Of a stretch of DNA of 64,000 nt, positions 24,070 through 34,470 are shown one piece after another. Below the pieces are notes generated by a model. The model had not been told where the DNA came from. It ran no database searches and saw only the letters and a program-made list of their open reading frames with translations. Position 1 is the stretch's first letter; every line of letters starts with the position of its first letter. Both the position numbers and the translations under genes were made by a program. The DNA lies in contig OX422220.1 in NCBI GenBank assembly GCA_949130495.1, positions 10,099,001 to 10,163,000 of the forward strand. Direction: 5' to 3'. The DNA is from Sambucus nigra (taxonomy: Eukaryota > Streptophyta > Magnoliopsida > Dipsacales > Adoxaceae).

Positions 24070-24550
24070 GAAACAAAAACTCCTAAGGTGACCTTTCCTA
24101 CCACAATGTGAATAAGTGTAAGCGGGTGGAACGACACCTATGGGTGACCTTTTCTAACATCCATGGAAATAGTTGATTATTTAAAATAAATAATGGTCTT
24201 GGCTTTTGCAACTGAAGCATTAGGAACATGTGAGCCATTACCAGTACTACCAACACTACTTCAGTCTATCAAAACATCATTTTTTAGCTCCAAATTTTTT
24301 TTACTCAAATAAAGAATTAGACTCTTCCAATTTTAGGTGCTGCTTCTCTAAATTTTCAATTATTCTTAGAAGTTTATCATGATCACTCTTAAAATAAGCA
24401 CACTTATCCCTAAGAGTCTCTTCACATGCCACAAACTCATCAATTAAAACGTTTTCCTTAATGGTACAAATGGGAACCCTAGAACTTTTTAAGTCCTCCA
24501 ATTCTTTCTCTAAAAATAGGACTCTATCATCACTCTCCTTTTTGGACAAT
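24070..24550 (-). pseudogene. gag: gag C-terminal relic, SIRE-like copia
   Basis: An 82-codon coiled-coil stretch (24301-24549, Leu/Glu/Lys-rich, LEKELEDLKSS) is followed downstream on minus by a zinc knuckle reading HCGRKGHLRSFC at about 24080-24130, whose first Cys is Ser. A stretch IWVRKS then follows near 23985, as after the SIRE knuckle. This order (coiled coil, knuckle, IWVRKS) is what suggests SIRE. Stops occur between the parts. Capsid and all pol domains are absent. Confidence 0.6.
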
Positions 24551-24869
24551 TCTAATTTTCTAAAATCATAGTCTCAGTCCTCAAGTTTCTCACGATAAAA
24601 ATCTCTTTGATTTGGAACCGTTTGCAACAGATCCACAGCAGATTTAAAATGACAATTTTATTTTTCAAAAAAATCAATTCTTTTTGCAAACGTCAAATTC
24701 AAACTATTTAAATCATCAAAACTATGTTTCGTTCTATCGAGGGGGGCATCCGATTACATAAGTGCTCCATTGAAAATTTTTCATTTTTAAACAAAATCAA
24801 AATTTTCAAAAAGGATTGATATCACAAAATTTTGCGAAAAAAGGATATCACAATAAATTAGTGAAACCC

Positions 24870-24881
24870 GCTATGATACTA
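24870..24881 (-). other. Primer binding site, iMet-type, degenerate
   Basis: The minus strand reads TAGTATCATAGC against the usual TGGTATCAGAGC, directly inside the LTR end at 24885. It fixes the element's orientation. Confidence 0.65.
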
Positions 24882-24884
24882 ATT

Positions 24885-25675
24885 TGTAAGTGCAATATTA
24901 ATAAGTTTCACAAATTTCCAATATATCAAAACACTTATTTAATTAGGTGTCCAAATAAATCAAACACAAATCAAATTCAATTTTAGCTCATCCCTAAACA
25001 TGCATCTATGTGTCAAAACAAATCAATCCATCTAAATCATGCATGTAAAATAAAGACGACAAATTTAGGAAAAAACCCCTTTCGGGCAAAATCCTTTTAA
25101 CGCTTTGAAAATTTTACAAGACCAATAACTTACATACAACCTGATAATTACCCACAAGTGTGACGAACGGTGTCCTCATCAAACCTTCAAAGCAGTGGGT
25201 GACATCTAATACCCACAGGTGTCAATTCGTCACCTTTTTCTAGAGATCCCGGAAGAGCTCCAAATGGTAAGCAATAAATCAAGGTCAAGTCGATCCACAA
25301 TGACACACAGTCATAAAACTCAGTGGAGACTCACTCCACAAAAGCACACAACCATCGGTTGTAGAGATCTCCCCACAAAGGATGAACAACAGCAAAATTG
25401 TTCTTTGGGTTCCAAAACAATTCACATAAATATTGAGATTTATTTGTGAATTGAAAACAAAAGGGTTTAAGCCTTAAAAAGGAGAAAACCTAAGTTTGTT
25501 ATTTTTGCAATTTTGTGCAGAATAAAAATGTCAGGTCTCTCCACGAAAAAGGATTCATTTAACGCCCGTATATAGAAAATTTGAGGCTATAAATCCCGCT
25601 CGAACGACATGCAATCTCATTCAAATGACATAGCACTGTCATTTGAACAACAGATCGAAAAACAAAAGAGTGATC
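24885..25675 (-). repeat. 5' LTR of the SIRE-like element, truncated
   Basis: It starts TGTAAGTGCAATAT and aligns with 18024-19275 minus the hAT-like insertion. It stops at about 25675, where gag-like sequence of the next element begins, so the U3 end is lost. Confidence 0.7.
25598..25660. repeat. Word array CTCGAACGACAT type (second SIRE LTR copy)
   Basis: Words CGCTCGAACGACAT, CTCATTCAAATGACAT and CTGTCATTTGAAC are seen, shorter than the array in the partner LTR. A TATA box lies just below (25567-25575). Confidence 0.75.
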
Positions 25676-25689
25676 AGAACTCCAGCAGG

Positions 25690-26060
25690 GGATAATGCTA
25701 AACGACTTAGAACGGGAGGTTTTTGATTTGGTCAAGGAGGTAATAGACAGGGCCACCAGGTCCATCAGGGATAGTAGGGCCAACAATGCTTTCACCAGGG
25801 CCAGTTGGGCCAAGGGAGAGGCATAAATGGTCAGCAGGGCCGAAGTCAACAAGGTCGTAATGGGGGTCGATTTGCCGATAGATGCTTCACTCGTGGCAAG
25901 ATGGGTCACCAAATTCCGGATTACTCGGATAAGGGCAAGATACCCCAGCAGCAGGGTGCGTATCAAGAGCCGCTGAGGCCTATGTTTCTAGCTGCCCTTC
26001 CCGCACCAGCGCAGGTACTAGCCTTACCTTCCATTGCTCCCGCTGCTCCACCACAGTAGG
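25690..26060 (+). pseudogene. gag: gag nucleocapsid remnant, Tekay-like
   Basis: A Gly/Gln-rich region (GQGRGINGQQGRSQQG) precedes a decayed zinc knuckle CFTRGKMGH...PDY at about 25882-25922. The second ligand is lost and the fourth is Tyr. It lines up with the matching part of the element at 1577-2764. The capsid part is missing. Confidence 0.7.
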
Positions 26061-26134
26061 GGAAGTTATAGTATGGACGCGTGAACAACATCTAATAGGT
26101 AGTAGTTCAGTAGCCATCTCCCTCAATTGAGGGT

Positions 26135-27970
26135 ATGTTCTCTATTTTTGGGGATATGGGACATATTTTGTTTGATACTGGGGCTTCACATTCGTTCATA
26201 TCCACTAGATTTTCATGGGCCACTGGATTCTTAGACACGACTAGTAGTACGATTACTTATGTAGACTCATCGATGGGTAGTGGGACGCCTATTTTCTTTA
26301 TATGCCAGGATGTGAGTATAGAGATTGGGAGTCTGATTTTACCAGCCGATATGCTTGTGTAAGACGTTTTGCATATGATGCTATTATTGGGATGGATTAT
26401 CTTGTTGCTTATAGAGACACGATTGATTACTTTGGTAGGAGTATTATATTTTCTATTCGAGGTCAGGTGTTTGTAATAGCGATGCCTCGCCCCGAGGGAG
26501 GATCTTCCACCTATTTATATTACATAGAGGAGGAGACCTCTATGAGAGTTATGATTCTTCTTAATTCGATTCCTATTGTTAGGTAATTCGTAGATGTGTT
26601 TCAAGACATACCAGGGTTACCGCCAAGTAGGGAGATTGAGTTTGTAATTGACTTAGCACCGAGCACTCGATCGATAGCCCGTGTACCCTATCGTATGGCT
26701 CCTATAGATATGAAGGAGTTGAGAGATTAAAATTGAGAAGTTGTTTGAATAGGGCTTCATTTATAGGAGTACCTTACCTTGTGGTTCCCCAGTTCTATTT
26801 GTGAAGAAGAATGATGGATCCCTACGTTTGTGCGTGGATTATCGATAACATTATAAAGTCACGATCCAGAATTAGTATCCAATACCGAGCATCAATGACT
26901 TATTTGATCAGCTGAGAGGAGTAGCATACTTATTAAAAATAGACTTAAGGTCTAAATATCACCAGTTCCAAATCAGAGAGCAAGATGAATCGAAGACTAT
27001 TTTTCTGACACGATATGGATATTATGAATTTCTGGTTATGCCATTCGGGTTGACCAATGCACCGACTGTATTTATGGACTTAATAAATAAGGTATTCAAA
27101 GAGTTCCTAGACCAGTTTGTCATTGTTTTTATGGATAATATCCTTGTTTATTCTCATACTAAGGAAGAGCATGTCGAACATTTACAAAGGGTCCTGTAGA
27201 GATGAAGGGAGCATCAGTTGTATGCTAAGTTTGAGAAGTTTAGATTTTAGCTCCGAGAGGTGAAATTTCTGGGGGCATATAGTGTCAGAAAGGGGTATTA
27301 TAGTAGATCTTAGCAATGTATCAGTGATGAGGGAGTGTGGACGACCCACAACACCTACCGAAGTCTACAGTATCTTAGGATTAGTTGGTTACTACAAACG
27401 GTTCATCAGGATCTTTTTAAAGATTGTGGGTCCAATGACCAATCTCACCCGTAAGGGCATACCATTTGTTTGGAATGATTCATTTCAGTTGTTGTTTAAT
27501 TAATTGAAGGATAAGTTAACTTTAGCACCCATACTAGCACTACCCATGCTCAGAATGGAGTACCTAGTATACACTGACGCATCATTACAGGGACTTGATG
27601 GGGTTTCAATAGGAAGAGTAGGGTTTAACTTATGCCTCTAGGAAGCTTAAGCCTCATGAGAAGAACTACCCTAACCATGACTTGGAGCTTTCAATAGTCA
27701 TATTTACCCTACGTATATAGAGACATTATTTGCTGGGGGAGAAATTTCACTTATTCACGAATCACAAGTCATTGCAGTATCTGTTCACTCAGAGAGATCA
27801 ATATACGATAGCGTCAGTGGCTTGTATCCGTGAAGGACTATCAGTTTGAGATACATTATCACCCAGGGAAGGCTAATGTGGTAACATATGCATTAAGTCA
27901 TAGGTCTGAGGGTGAACTAGCTACAGTGTGGAAGGCTAAATGGAAGTAACTGGGCCATCAAGATTCCATT
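26135..27970 (+). pseudogene. pol: Retropepsin-RT-RNase H remnant, Tekay-like
   Basis: The protease has LFDTGASHSFIS at about 26169-26204 and a following IGMDYL flap-side motif. RT blocks then appear in several frames: [30 protein letters not shown] and a catalytic box reading FMDNILVYS at about 27128-27154, so the second catalytic Asp is Asn. The RT tail VGYYKRFIRIFLKI (27390) and an RNase H stretch with YTDAS (about 27570) follow. Many stops and indels are present. Confidence 0.8.
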
Positions 27971-28389
27971 CCTCAGTCATTTATGTCAGTTATTACCATT
28001 ACTCCTTAGATTGTGATGAGGGTAGTACAAGCTCAGGCTATGAATCTGTTCTATCAGGAGAAGATTCAAAAACTTTTGGCCAAGGGAGAAGATTCTTATT
28101 CAATGAGTTTCGAGGGAGGCTTGCGCTTTAACGGTAGACTAATTGTTCTGTAGGGGGATAAATTATGACACACTGTAATGTCAGAGTCTCATGGATCCTG
28201 ATTTGCGGTACATCCCGGTGGATATAAGAGGTACTAAGATATGCGATGACGGTATTGGTGGAGTGGGATGAAGAGAGATATTATCGAGTTCGTCTCTAAA
28301 TATGCTACCTATTAGTTAGTGAAGGTGGATCACCAGAAGCCAACCGAGTTGCTTCAGCCTCTAACGATTCTAAGTGGAAATGGGAGAGC

Positions 28390-29146
28390 ATTTCCATGGA
28401 TTTTATTCCTGGGTTACCTACTACTCAGAGGGATCACGATTCACTTTGGGTGATTGTGTATCGTTTGACTAAGGTAGGTCATTTCCTTCCAGTTTGTACA
28501 GATTTTATGACGGTGAAGTATGCACAACTCTTTATAGCCGAGATAGTGAGATTACATGGAGTATCAATTGATATTGTGTCCGATCGGGACAAGATCGATC
28601 TCTAGATTTTGGGAGAATTTTTATGAGGCCATGGGTATCGAGGCGCGATTGAGTATGACCTATCACCCGTACATGGATGGGCAGACCGAGCATACTAATC
28701 AGATGTTGGAGGATATGTTACGCATGTGTATTCTAAATTTTGGAGGCAGAAAGGAATAGTACGTTCCACTGGTGGAATTTGCTTATAATAATTTCTACCA
28801 GTTTACTATTCGTATGGCCCCATCGGAGGTGTTATATGGTGGACCTTGTCATTCTCCTGCATGTTGGTTGGAGTTAGAGGACAACAAGTTATTTGGCTGA
28901 AAGTGATTTAGGACACGTCTTCCAGGATTAAGAGGATCAGGAGTCATATTCGGGTATAGATAGAAGAGCTACACCGATGCCAAGAGGTTCTTTAGGGAGT
29001 TCAATGTGGGGGACCAAATTTTATTGCGGGTATCTCCTATGAAGGTAATCATGGGATTTGGGAAGAAAGGGAAATTGGCTTTGAGATATGTAGAACCATT
29101 TCATATTATTGAGAGGGTTAGACCAATAGCATATCTGACGCGACTT
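28390..29146 (+). pseudogene. Integrase remnant, Tekay-like
   Basis: MDFIPGLP opens the catalytic core; LTKVGHFLPV and VSDRD carry the expected acidic residues. A frameshift near 28600 moves to FYEAMGI...YHPYMDGQTE, the last motif being the region of the catalytic Glu. The C-terminal LRVSPMKVIMGFGKKGKL (about 29025-29080) precedes the insertion at 29147. Confidence 0.8.
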
Positions 29147-30044
29147 AATATTTGTCTCAAAAGTGCGTACAATCTAGGCTCAAGTGCAAGCCTGTCGCTC
29201 AAGTAATAAACCCGGTAAGTCGGGATCGTATCCACAGGGATAAAGATTGACAAATAGTACCAAGAAAATTTATTAAATCTTGAAATGATTTCTTAAAAGA
29301 AATAGAAAAGATGATTAATGATTGGGAAAATTTCTACTGAAATAAAAATTTACTTAAGGAAAACAAATTGAAAATTGTGAAAACAAACTTAGATCTGACA
29401 AATGGGAGAAAATAGGGTAGGGTACAATCCCTCAATCCTTAACAAATTATCCTATAGAATACTAGAAATATAAATTAAAATTCTTGACTAGATCCAGTCT
29501 TTATAAATTCTAAGCATTACATATATGAGGGATCTAGCCCGCATCATATGAAATCAAAGATAAATATAAAGCGGTGAATGATAAATTATACTCACAAAGC
29601 GTTCTTAAACATCTCAAGTACCTAGGGCAAGAGAGATTAAAAGATTGACAATGTTTGTATGATTTTCATTCACGATTCAATCAATATTTTAATTTATTCT
29701 CTATTTTCTATACAAATAATTTGCATTTGGATTGAGTTCATGTACCCCAACCCTTGAGAATTTAGCTACTCATGATTTGATTAAAGAACAAATTCATACA
29801 CAAAATTATGGATCTACAAAACATGGTAAATAATTTGCAAGTAATAAAAGCAAAAGAGAATAGAATGATATTACTTGAATTCAGCAACAAAAACGGAATT
29901 GGAATTCAGAAATTCTTACAAGTGAGGGTTCATGAAAACTCTTGAAGAAATTGGAATTTTTCTAACTTTTCTCTCTCAAAAACTAACCCTAGAAGTTGAC
30001 CTAGAAGTCTCTACCTAGCCTTATTTGAATGAGTTAGGGCTTGG

Positions 30045-30057
30045 GCTTTTTATAGCA
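30045..30057 (-). promoter_or_regulatory. TATA box of the 1.5-kb insertion
   Basis: The minus strand reads GCTATAAAAAGCC, followed by a typical plant leader with TAGGGTTAG and GAGAGAGAAAAG. The word array ends about 100 bp upstream. Confidence 0.55.
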
Positions 30058-30157
30058 CGAATTTAACACGAATTTGACAGCCAATAGTGCTTGTGGAACA
30101 AGTTTTTCCAGCTGTACACGCCAAAAATCTGCAGAATTAATGCCAGAAATCTGTACA

Positions 30158-30275
30158 GCCGGACCGGTCCGGTTTCCACCCGGATCCATCCTGTTATATC
30201 GGATCGGTTCTTTTTTTCTGACCGGATCGGTCCTGTCACCACCGAATCGGTCCTGTCACCACCGGATGGGTCCTG
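30158..30275. repeat. Word array CCGGATCGGTCC (in the 1.5-kb insertion)
   Basis: Six related words, among them CCGGACCGGTCCGG, CGGATCGGTTC, CCGGATCGGTCC, CCGAATCGGTCC and CCGGATGGGTCC, are separated by fillers such as TGTCACCA. CTGCAG lies about 30 bp before the first one (30130). Confidence 0.92.
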
Positions 30276-30671
30276 TTTTTCTGGTTCATTTCTCTTTATT
30301 ATCGCGCAACTTCAGAACCTCGTAACTTCTTCACCGTAGCTCGGCTTGAGGTGACGTTTTTTCCAATGTTCTTGTAATTTAGCGATCTTCAACTTCCTAG
30401 TTGACCCCACCTCCGGACTAGAGATGAAAAATTACGAAAATGCCCTTCAACTCTCCATTTCTTGGTTTCTTTCACTGTTTTGAGTTCTCCTTAGCACTAA
30501 CTTGCATGAAATACCTGTAAAACACAAGAGAAATACACAAAACAAGAAATACTTGCCAAAATGGGTTAGTAGTATAAATTTAAGACAAATTCAAGATATT
30601 TACACTGCACGGGATCATAAAAATACCGAAATTAAGGGGATAAATGTGAAGAATATGTGCCTAAACAATAT

Positions 30672-31019
30672 CGACTTGGGATACCAGAACACTTACATAG
30701 GATACATGACGTGTTACATATGTCATCGCTGAGGCGGTATCTCTGAGATGAGTTGGCTCATATTAAAATTTCATTAGAAGAAGTTTATTTGCATCCAGAT
30801 AGTTCTTACGAGGAGCGACCAGTGGCGATTTTAGCCCGTAGTGAGAAACATTTGAGATCTAAAGTTGTTCCACTTGTGTGTGTTAAGTGGGCTCACCATA
30901 ATCTAAAAGAGTCTACTTGGGAGCGTGAGTATGATATGCGCGACAAATACCCCAAGTTATTTTTACGAGGTATGCTTTTTCTGAATTTTGGGATGAAATT
31001 CCGTTTTTATGGAGAAGTA
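30672..31019 (+). pseudogene. Integrase tail and chromodomain remnant
   Basis: After the insertion the frame reads PEHLHRIHDVLHMSSLRRYL, a stop, then DELAHIKISLEEVYLHPDSS. Next comes the chromodomain-like RPVAILARSEKHLRSKVVPL with WAHHNLKESTWEREYDMR. Chromodomains of this type tether integrase to chromatin marks in chromoviruses. The coding part ends about 10 bp before the LTR. Confidence 0.8.
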
Positions 31020-31681
31020 TGTAGTACCCCCTAATTTTAATAATTTAAAAATGGGATTAATTAGGCTAAATTAGGATTAATTATGAGATAATTTAAATTA
31101 ATCCTGATTTAAATATTACTCAAGAATAAAATGATATATGATTATGACTTTACATATGATTATAGTTTAATAAAATTGTCACGAGTGATGAATACGACAA
31201 TTTTGGGAAATAAGTCGGGAAGCGCGTGTGAGTTGTGTTGGGATTAAAGTTAGAGGATTTAAGAGTAAAATATTTTTATGCCATCCAAATGTTCGTTTTT
31301 ACTGCGCCAAAGTGTCCAGAAGAGTTTAAATAGTCAAAAAAGTCTGCTTTGGTGTTTGATTTGGGTCTCGGGACACTTTGGAACCGAATAGACACCCCGA
31401 AGGGGTATTTTAGTCATTTTACATGGGAGGTGAATAGTAAACACGAAAATGCATGATTATTATATAAGTTTAAAATGTGGTAAGACTCATTGTTCATTCA
31501 TAAAACTTAAAGATAAAGCCATAGGGGAGAGTAAGAGACTTTTCTGGGAAGGGAAGAGCCACCTCTAGGAAACCAAGGAACACGGCCATCCAACACCACC
31601 AACAACGCCGAAACTTGGCTGGAAAAGAGGAGAACCACCAGTATCGTATCATCATCAAAGGTCCATACCTACATATTAGAG

Positions 31682-32941
31682 GCAAGTGGATTGATCTTTA
31701 CAATTCTAACATGTATTATGTTCGTATTAGGACTGTTGTAGAATCTTGCATTTTTACACAATTTAAAGATGAACTATAGTGTTTTTAAATCTATCCTTTG
31801 AAATGACAAACATGTAGATTGAATCTGGGATGATCATATAGTAATAACCCCGAAATAGGAATCATTTGGTGAAGAGAATATGGATTTTATAGTTTGTTCT
31901 TGAATATATGATAATATTGTAGTTTTTTTAAATTATGGGAAATGATGGTTTTAATCTGATCTTCTAGAGGATTTAAGAATGTTTAATGATTAAAAATCAT
32001 TTATATATGTTTTCATATCATGTAGAATGAGTTATAAGGAGTTTGGGACTTTAAAACATATGATTTGAGAATGAAAAGTGGCTAAACCCGTAGGTAATTT
32101 TATGCAGAATCGTCCATACCTGATGGATCGATCGATCGACCCTTTCCTTCGATTGATCGACTCCTCCTAGATTTTGAAAATTCTTTCTTTATAAGGTTTG
32201 ATCAAATTCCATCTTGTATAAATATTTTATGGTGACTAATTGAATATTTTGGGACTTAAGTGAAGTCAGTAGGGTGATAGGTAGAACCCGGATAAATATT
32301 AATACATGGGATAAACCCTAGGTAATGGGAATTAGTGTGTATCGAAATATAAACCCAGTCGAAATAATTAAATTTGGGAATTGTGATGACATGGACCAAT
32401 AGGGTGTAGACTTTCACCTACTGAAATTATAAGGGAAATAAATAATACCATTTATGTGTTGAGAAATGCTCATATTGAAAGTAAAGTCATAATCTATACA
32501 TACGTAGGATATTCGAGAGATTAATATACTATGTAAGGGAATGGTTATGGGTTGTGCGTATCAATATTATGATTTTGATTATGTGTATGATATACTAACA
32601 CTACTTGCTATCACGGTGGAGATTTCAAATTGTGCATGGTCTTATCTCGATTGGACCCTTTTGGGGGGATTTAAATTCATACACTAAGCATAGGAACTTG
32701 GTACGTTCTATCATCATGAATGATAGTTTCGACGCTTCAATGGGAGAGTAGGTATGTGCGTGACCCAATTAACTAGGGAGTATGCTCGCCTCCAATATTT
32801 TTGTTATGCAATTATGGTTCGTGGAGACGCTGAACCGATTGTCCTTTATGCAGTGATTGATCCACCATGACATGATAGCAGAGTATGCATGCACCACAAT
32901 TGTGTCTGGAAGGTGCCGTATTATTATATATAATAATGTGA

Positions 32942-32973
<32 letters not shown>

Positions 32974-33368
32974 CTATGAAGTGATCTTCTGTGTTATTTA
33001 GTAGATAAAAGTGAATAATAAAATAAAGATTAAATTAAGTAAGTGAACACTTAATGCTTGAAAGCCTAGTTCAGCTTAAAGAGAAATCAATACATTCAAT
33101 TAATCTAAATATTACATGGGAAATACGGGAAAAGGGAGAAGAGAGAGGGTAACAATTTACAAACCTTAATTTGGAAATTAATAAGGTATGTTAGGTGTGC
33201 ACACTAGATGAGAGGTGAGATTCTCAAGTGGGAGCCTAGAAACTAATATGAATATTATACTGGCTTAATTTTTCAATATTTAGCACATGCTATTTTTAAA
33301 ATCTTTTACACTTGGGCTCTGACCCATTTACTTGCATATTTCCTTCTCTACTATATCTATATTACCAG
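31682..33368 (+). other. Putative GC-AG intron inside LTR E
   Basis: The donor is TTAGAG|GCAAGTGG at 31681/31682. The acceptor follows TTTCCTTCTCTACTATATC and reads ATTACCAG|GTGCCCAGC at 33368/33369. Predicted length is 1687 bp. Confidence 0.5.
32124..32162. repeat. Palindromic word array TCGATCGATCGA (LTR E)
   Basis: GGATCGATCGATCGACC and TCGATTGATCGA are spaced by 9 bp. ATGCAGAAT lies about 20 bp before them (32102). Confidence 0.9.
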
Positions 33369-33685
33369 GTGCCCAGCATCAGGGATGCCCAACTTAGAGG
33401 ATGGATATTTTATGTATTCTAGAGATGCAACTTTGAATTAGACGATCTCAGTCCATTGATTCTTATATTCTTAGTTCTTAGTTCATTAAGGGCATGTCGC
33501 CCAAGCTTCTGTTATCCTATTTCATTTCTGAATATTGTATATGTTTCATGTCAGTACTCTAAATATCATTATGGTTTGAATGTTGTTATTGATATATTTT
33601 AAACTGGAACATTTATTCCAGTGAGATTCTATTCATGGTTTTAATTCAGTGATGGTGTGATATTTTATTCTTTTATTATGTTATG

Positions 33686-34132
33686 TGTGCTGACAATTAT
33701 TATGCAACACAAATAAATACGAGAGAAGAAATTACCAAGGAAGAACAAGGAATATAAAATGTCAATCACACAACAAAGGATGTGCGTGGTTCAACAAAGA
33801 TGTGCCTACGTCCACGGTGGTGCAGTCAATACTATTTCTATATACTCTGGAGAGTGGTTACAGAGAATACAACTTGTCCTTTTGCCCCAGACCTAGGGTT
33901 TAATATATACATGTACATGTAGGTAAGTGGAGGTGATGGGTTCCTCCACGTTTTCCATCTCCCCTATAACTTCCCTTCATGAGATCGTGGGGGGAGACCG
34001 GATCAATATAAGAGATGAGGGGCCTGGACTTTGGGCCGCCAGGACTGGGCTACTCGTCCAGGCCCATAGTTCTAATTTTTAGGTACCCATAATTGCCCCT
34101 AAATTTGTTGGGCTATGTTTATGGGCTCAACA
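33686..34132 (-). repeat. 3' LTR of the Tat-lineage element
   Basis: On minus it starts TGTTGAGCCCATAAAC at 34132 and ends at TCAGCACA (33686). Its left 250 bp match 46885-47134 closely. It contains GTGGTTCAACAAAGATGTG and ACGTCCACGGTGG. Confidence 0.8.
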
Positions 34133-34470
34133 GATTTAAATGATTAGCCATAATGGTTGTGTTGCGATTCCCCGAGAGCTGTGAAGTTGATTTTGGCGGC
34201 AGCCGCTTCGCTTACTGTGCACTATGATTAGAATTTGAAGGTTTGTTGGAATAGTCACTTTTTTCCCGTCTCTTCAGTCTTTCCAGTACTCTTCTATCTT
34301 CTGAGAGCTCTAGCACTTCGTACCTTCATCTCCCAATCTACATTCCCATTGCTTCTTAGTTGTTTGAGCTCGTGCTTCTTCATCACTTGAATCGATCTTC
34401 TATTTTGTAAGTTTCTTGTGCCCTTTCTTTGTACTTTCTCTTTGGTTTGTAGCTTTTCTTAAGTCTTCCA
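34133..34470 (+). other. Leader-like DNA upstream of the antisense ORF
   Basis: CT-rich DNA with TTCTTGTGCCC and TTTCTTAAGTC precedes the ATG at 34471 and resembles a plant 5' UTR. No TATA box was confidently placed. Confidence 0.35.

Larger units (their letters stand above)
18024..25675 (-). mobile_element. SIRE-like Ty1/copia element, internally deleted, with nested insertions
   Basis: Two direct copies of one LTR (18024-19807 and 24885-25675) flank a minus-strand interior with an iMet-type primer site (24870-24881), gag C-terminal relics and a polypurine tract (about 19808-19824 on minus). Removing the solo LTR at 20294-23052 leaves an interior of about 2.3 kb, far shorter than a full SIRE element, and no protease, integrase or RT is visible. 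It is therefore a non-autonomous deletion derivative. The right LTR is truncated where the next element starts. Confidence 0.7.
29147..30671 (-). mobile_element. 1525-bp insertion with 6-bp target duplication, type uncertain
   Basis: CGACTT flanks both sides (29141-29146 and 30672-30677), and leaving one copy puts the integrase frame back in register across the site. The ends are AATATTTGTC and CTAAACAATAT, not TG/CA. Inside are a minus-strand TATA (GCTATAAAAAGCC at about 30045-30057), a leader-like CT-rich region below it, a word array above it, and AAGTCGGGATCGTATCCAC near the left end, a phrase I associate with plant LTR-like repeats. No ORF of note. It could be a solo LTR with unusual ends or another non-autonomous element. 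Confidence 0.6.
25680..33685 (+). mobile_element. Second Tekay-like gypsy element, 5'-truncated, with 3' LTR
   Basis: Coding order on plus is the nucleocapsid end of gag, retropepsin, RT, RNase H, integrase, chromodomain, then the 3' LTR from 31020. It begins within gag, with no 5' LTR, and is interrupted by a 1.5-kb insertion at 29147-30671. Many stops and indels show long decay. The LTR has the TCGATCGATCGA word of LTR A and closely similar protein motifs, so the two are probably the same family. Confidence 0.82.
31020..33685 (+). repeat. 3' LTR of the second Tekay-like element (LTR E), end cut by a Tat element
   Basis: It starts TGTAGTACCCCC at 31020, right after the chromodomain coding end. 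Conserved blocks occur at about 31290-31385. Other features are a TATATAAG at 31461-31468, a leader (31495-31681), donor, word array (32124-32162), a second TATA-like GTATAAATATT near 32216, a (GT)n(AT)n run (32942-32972), acceptor, and GGGCATGTCGCCC at 33490. The end GGGGTGTCACA is missing: at 33686 a Tat-lineage LTR begins. Confidence 0.8.
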
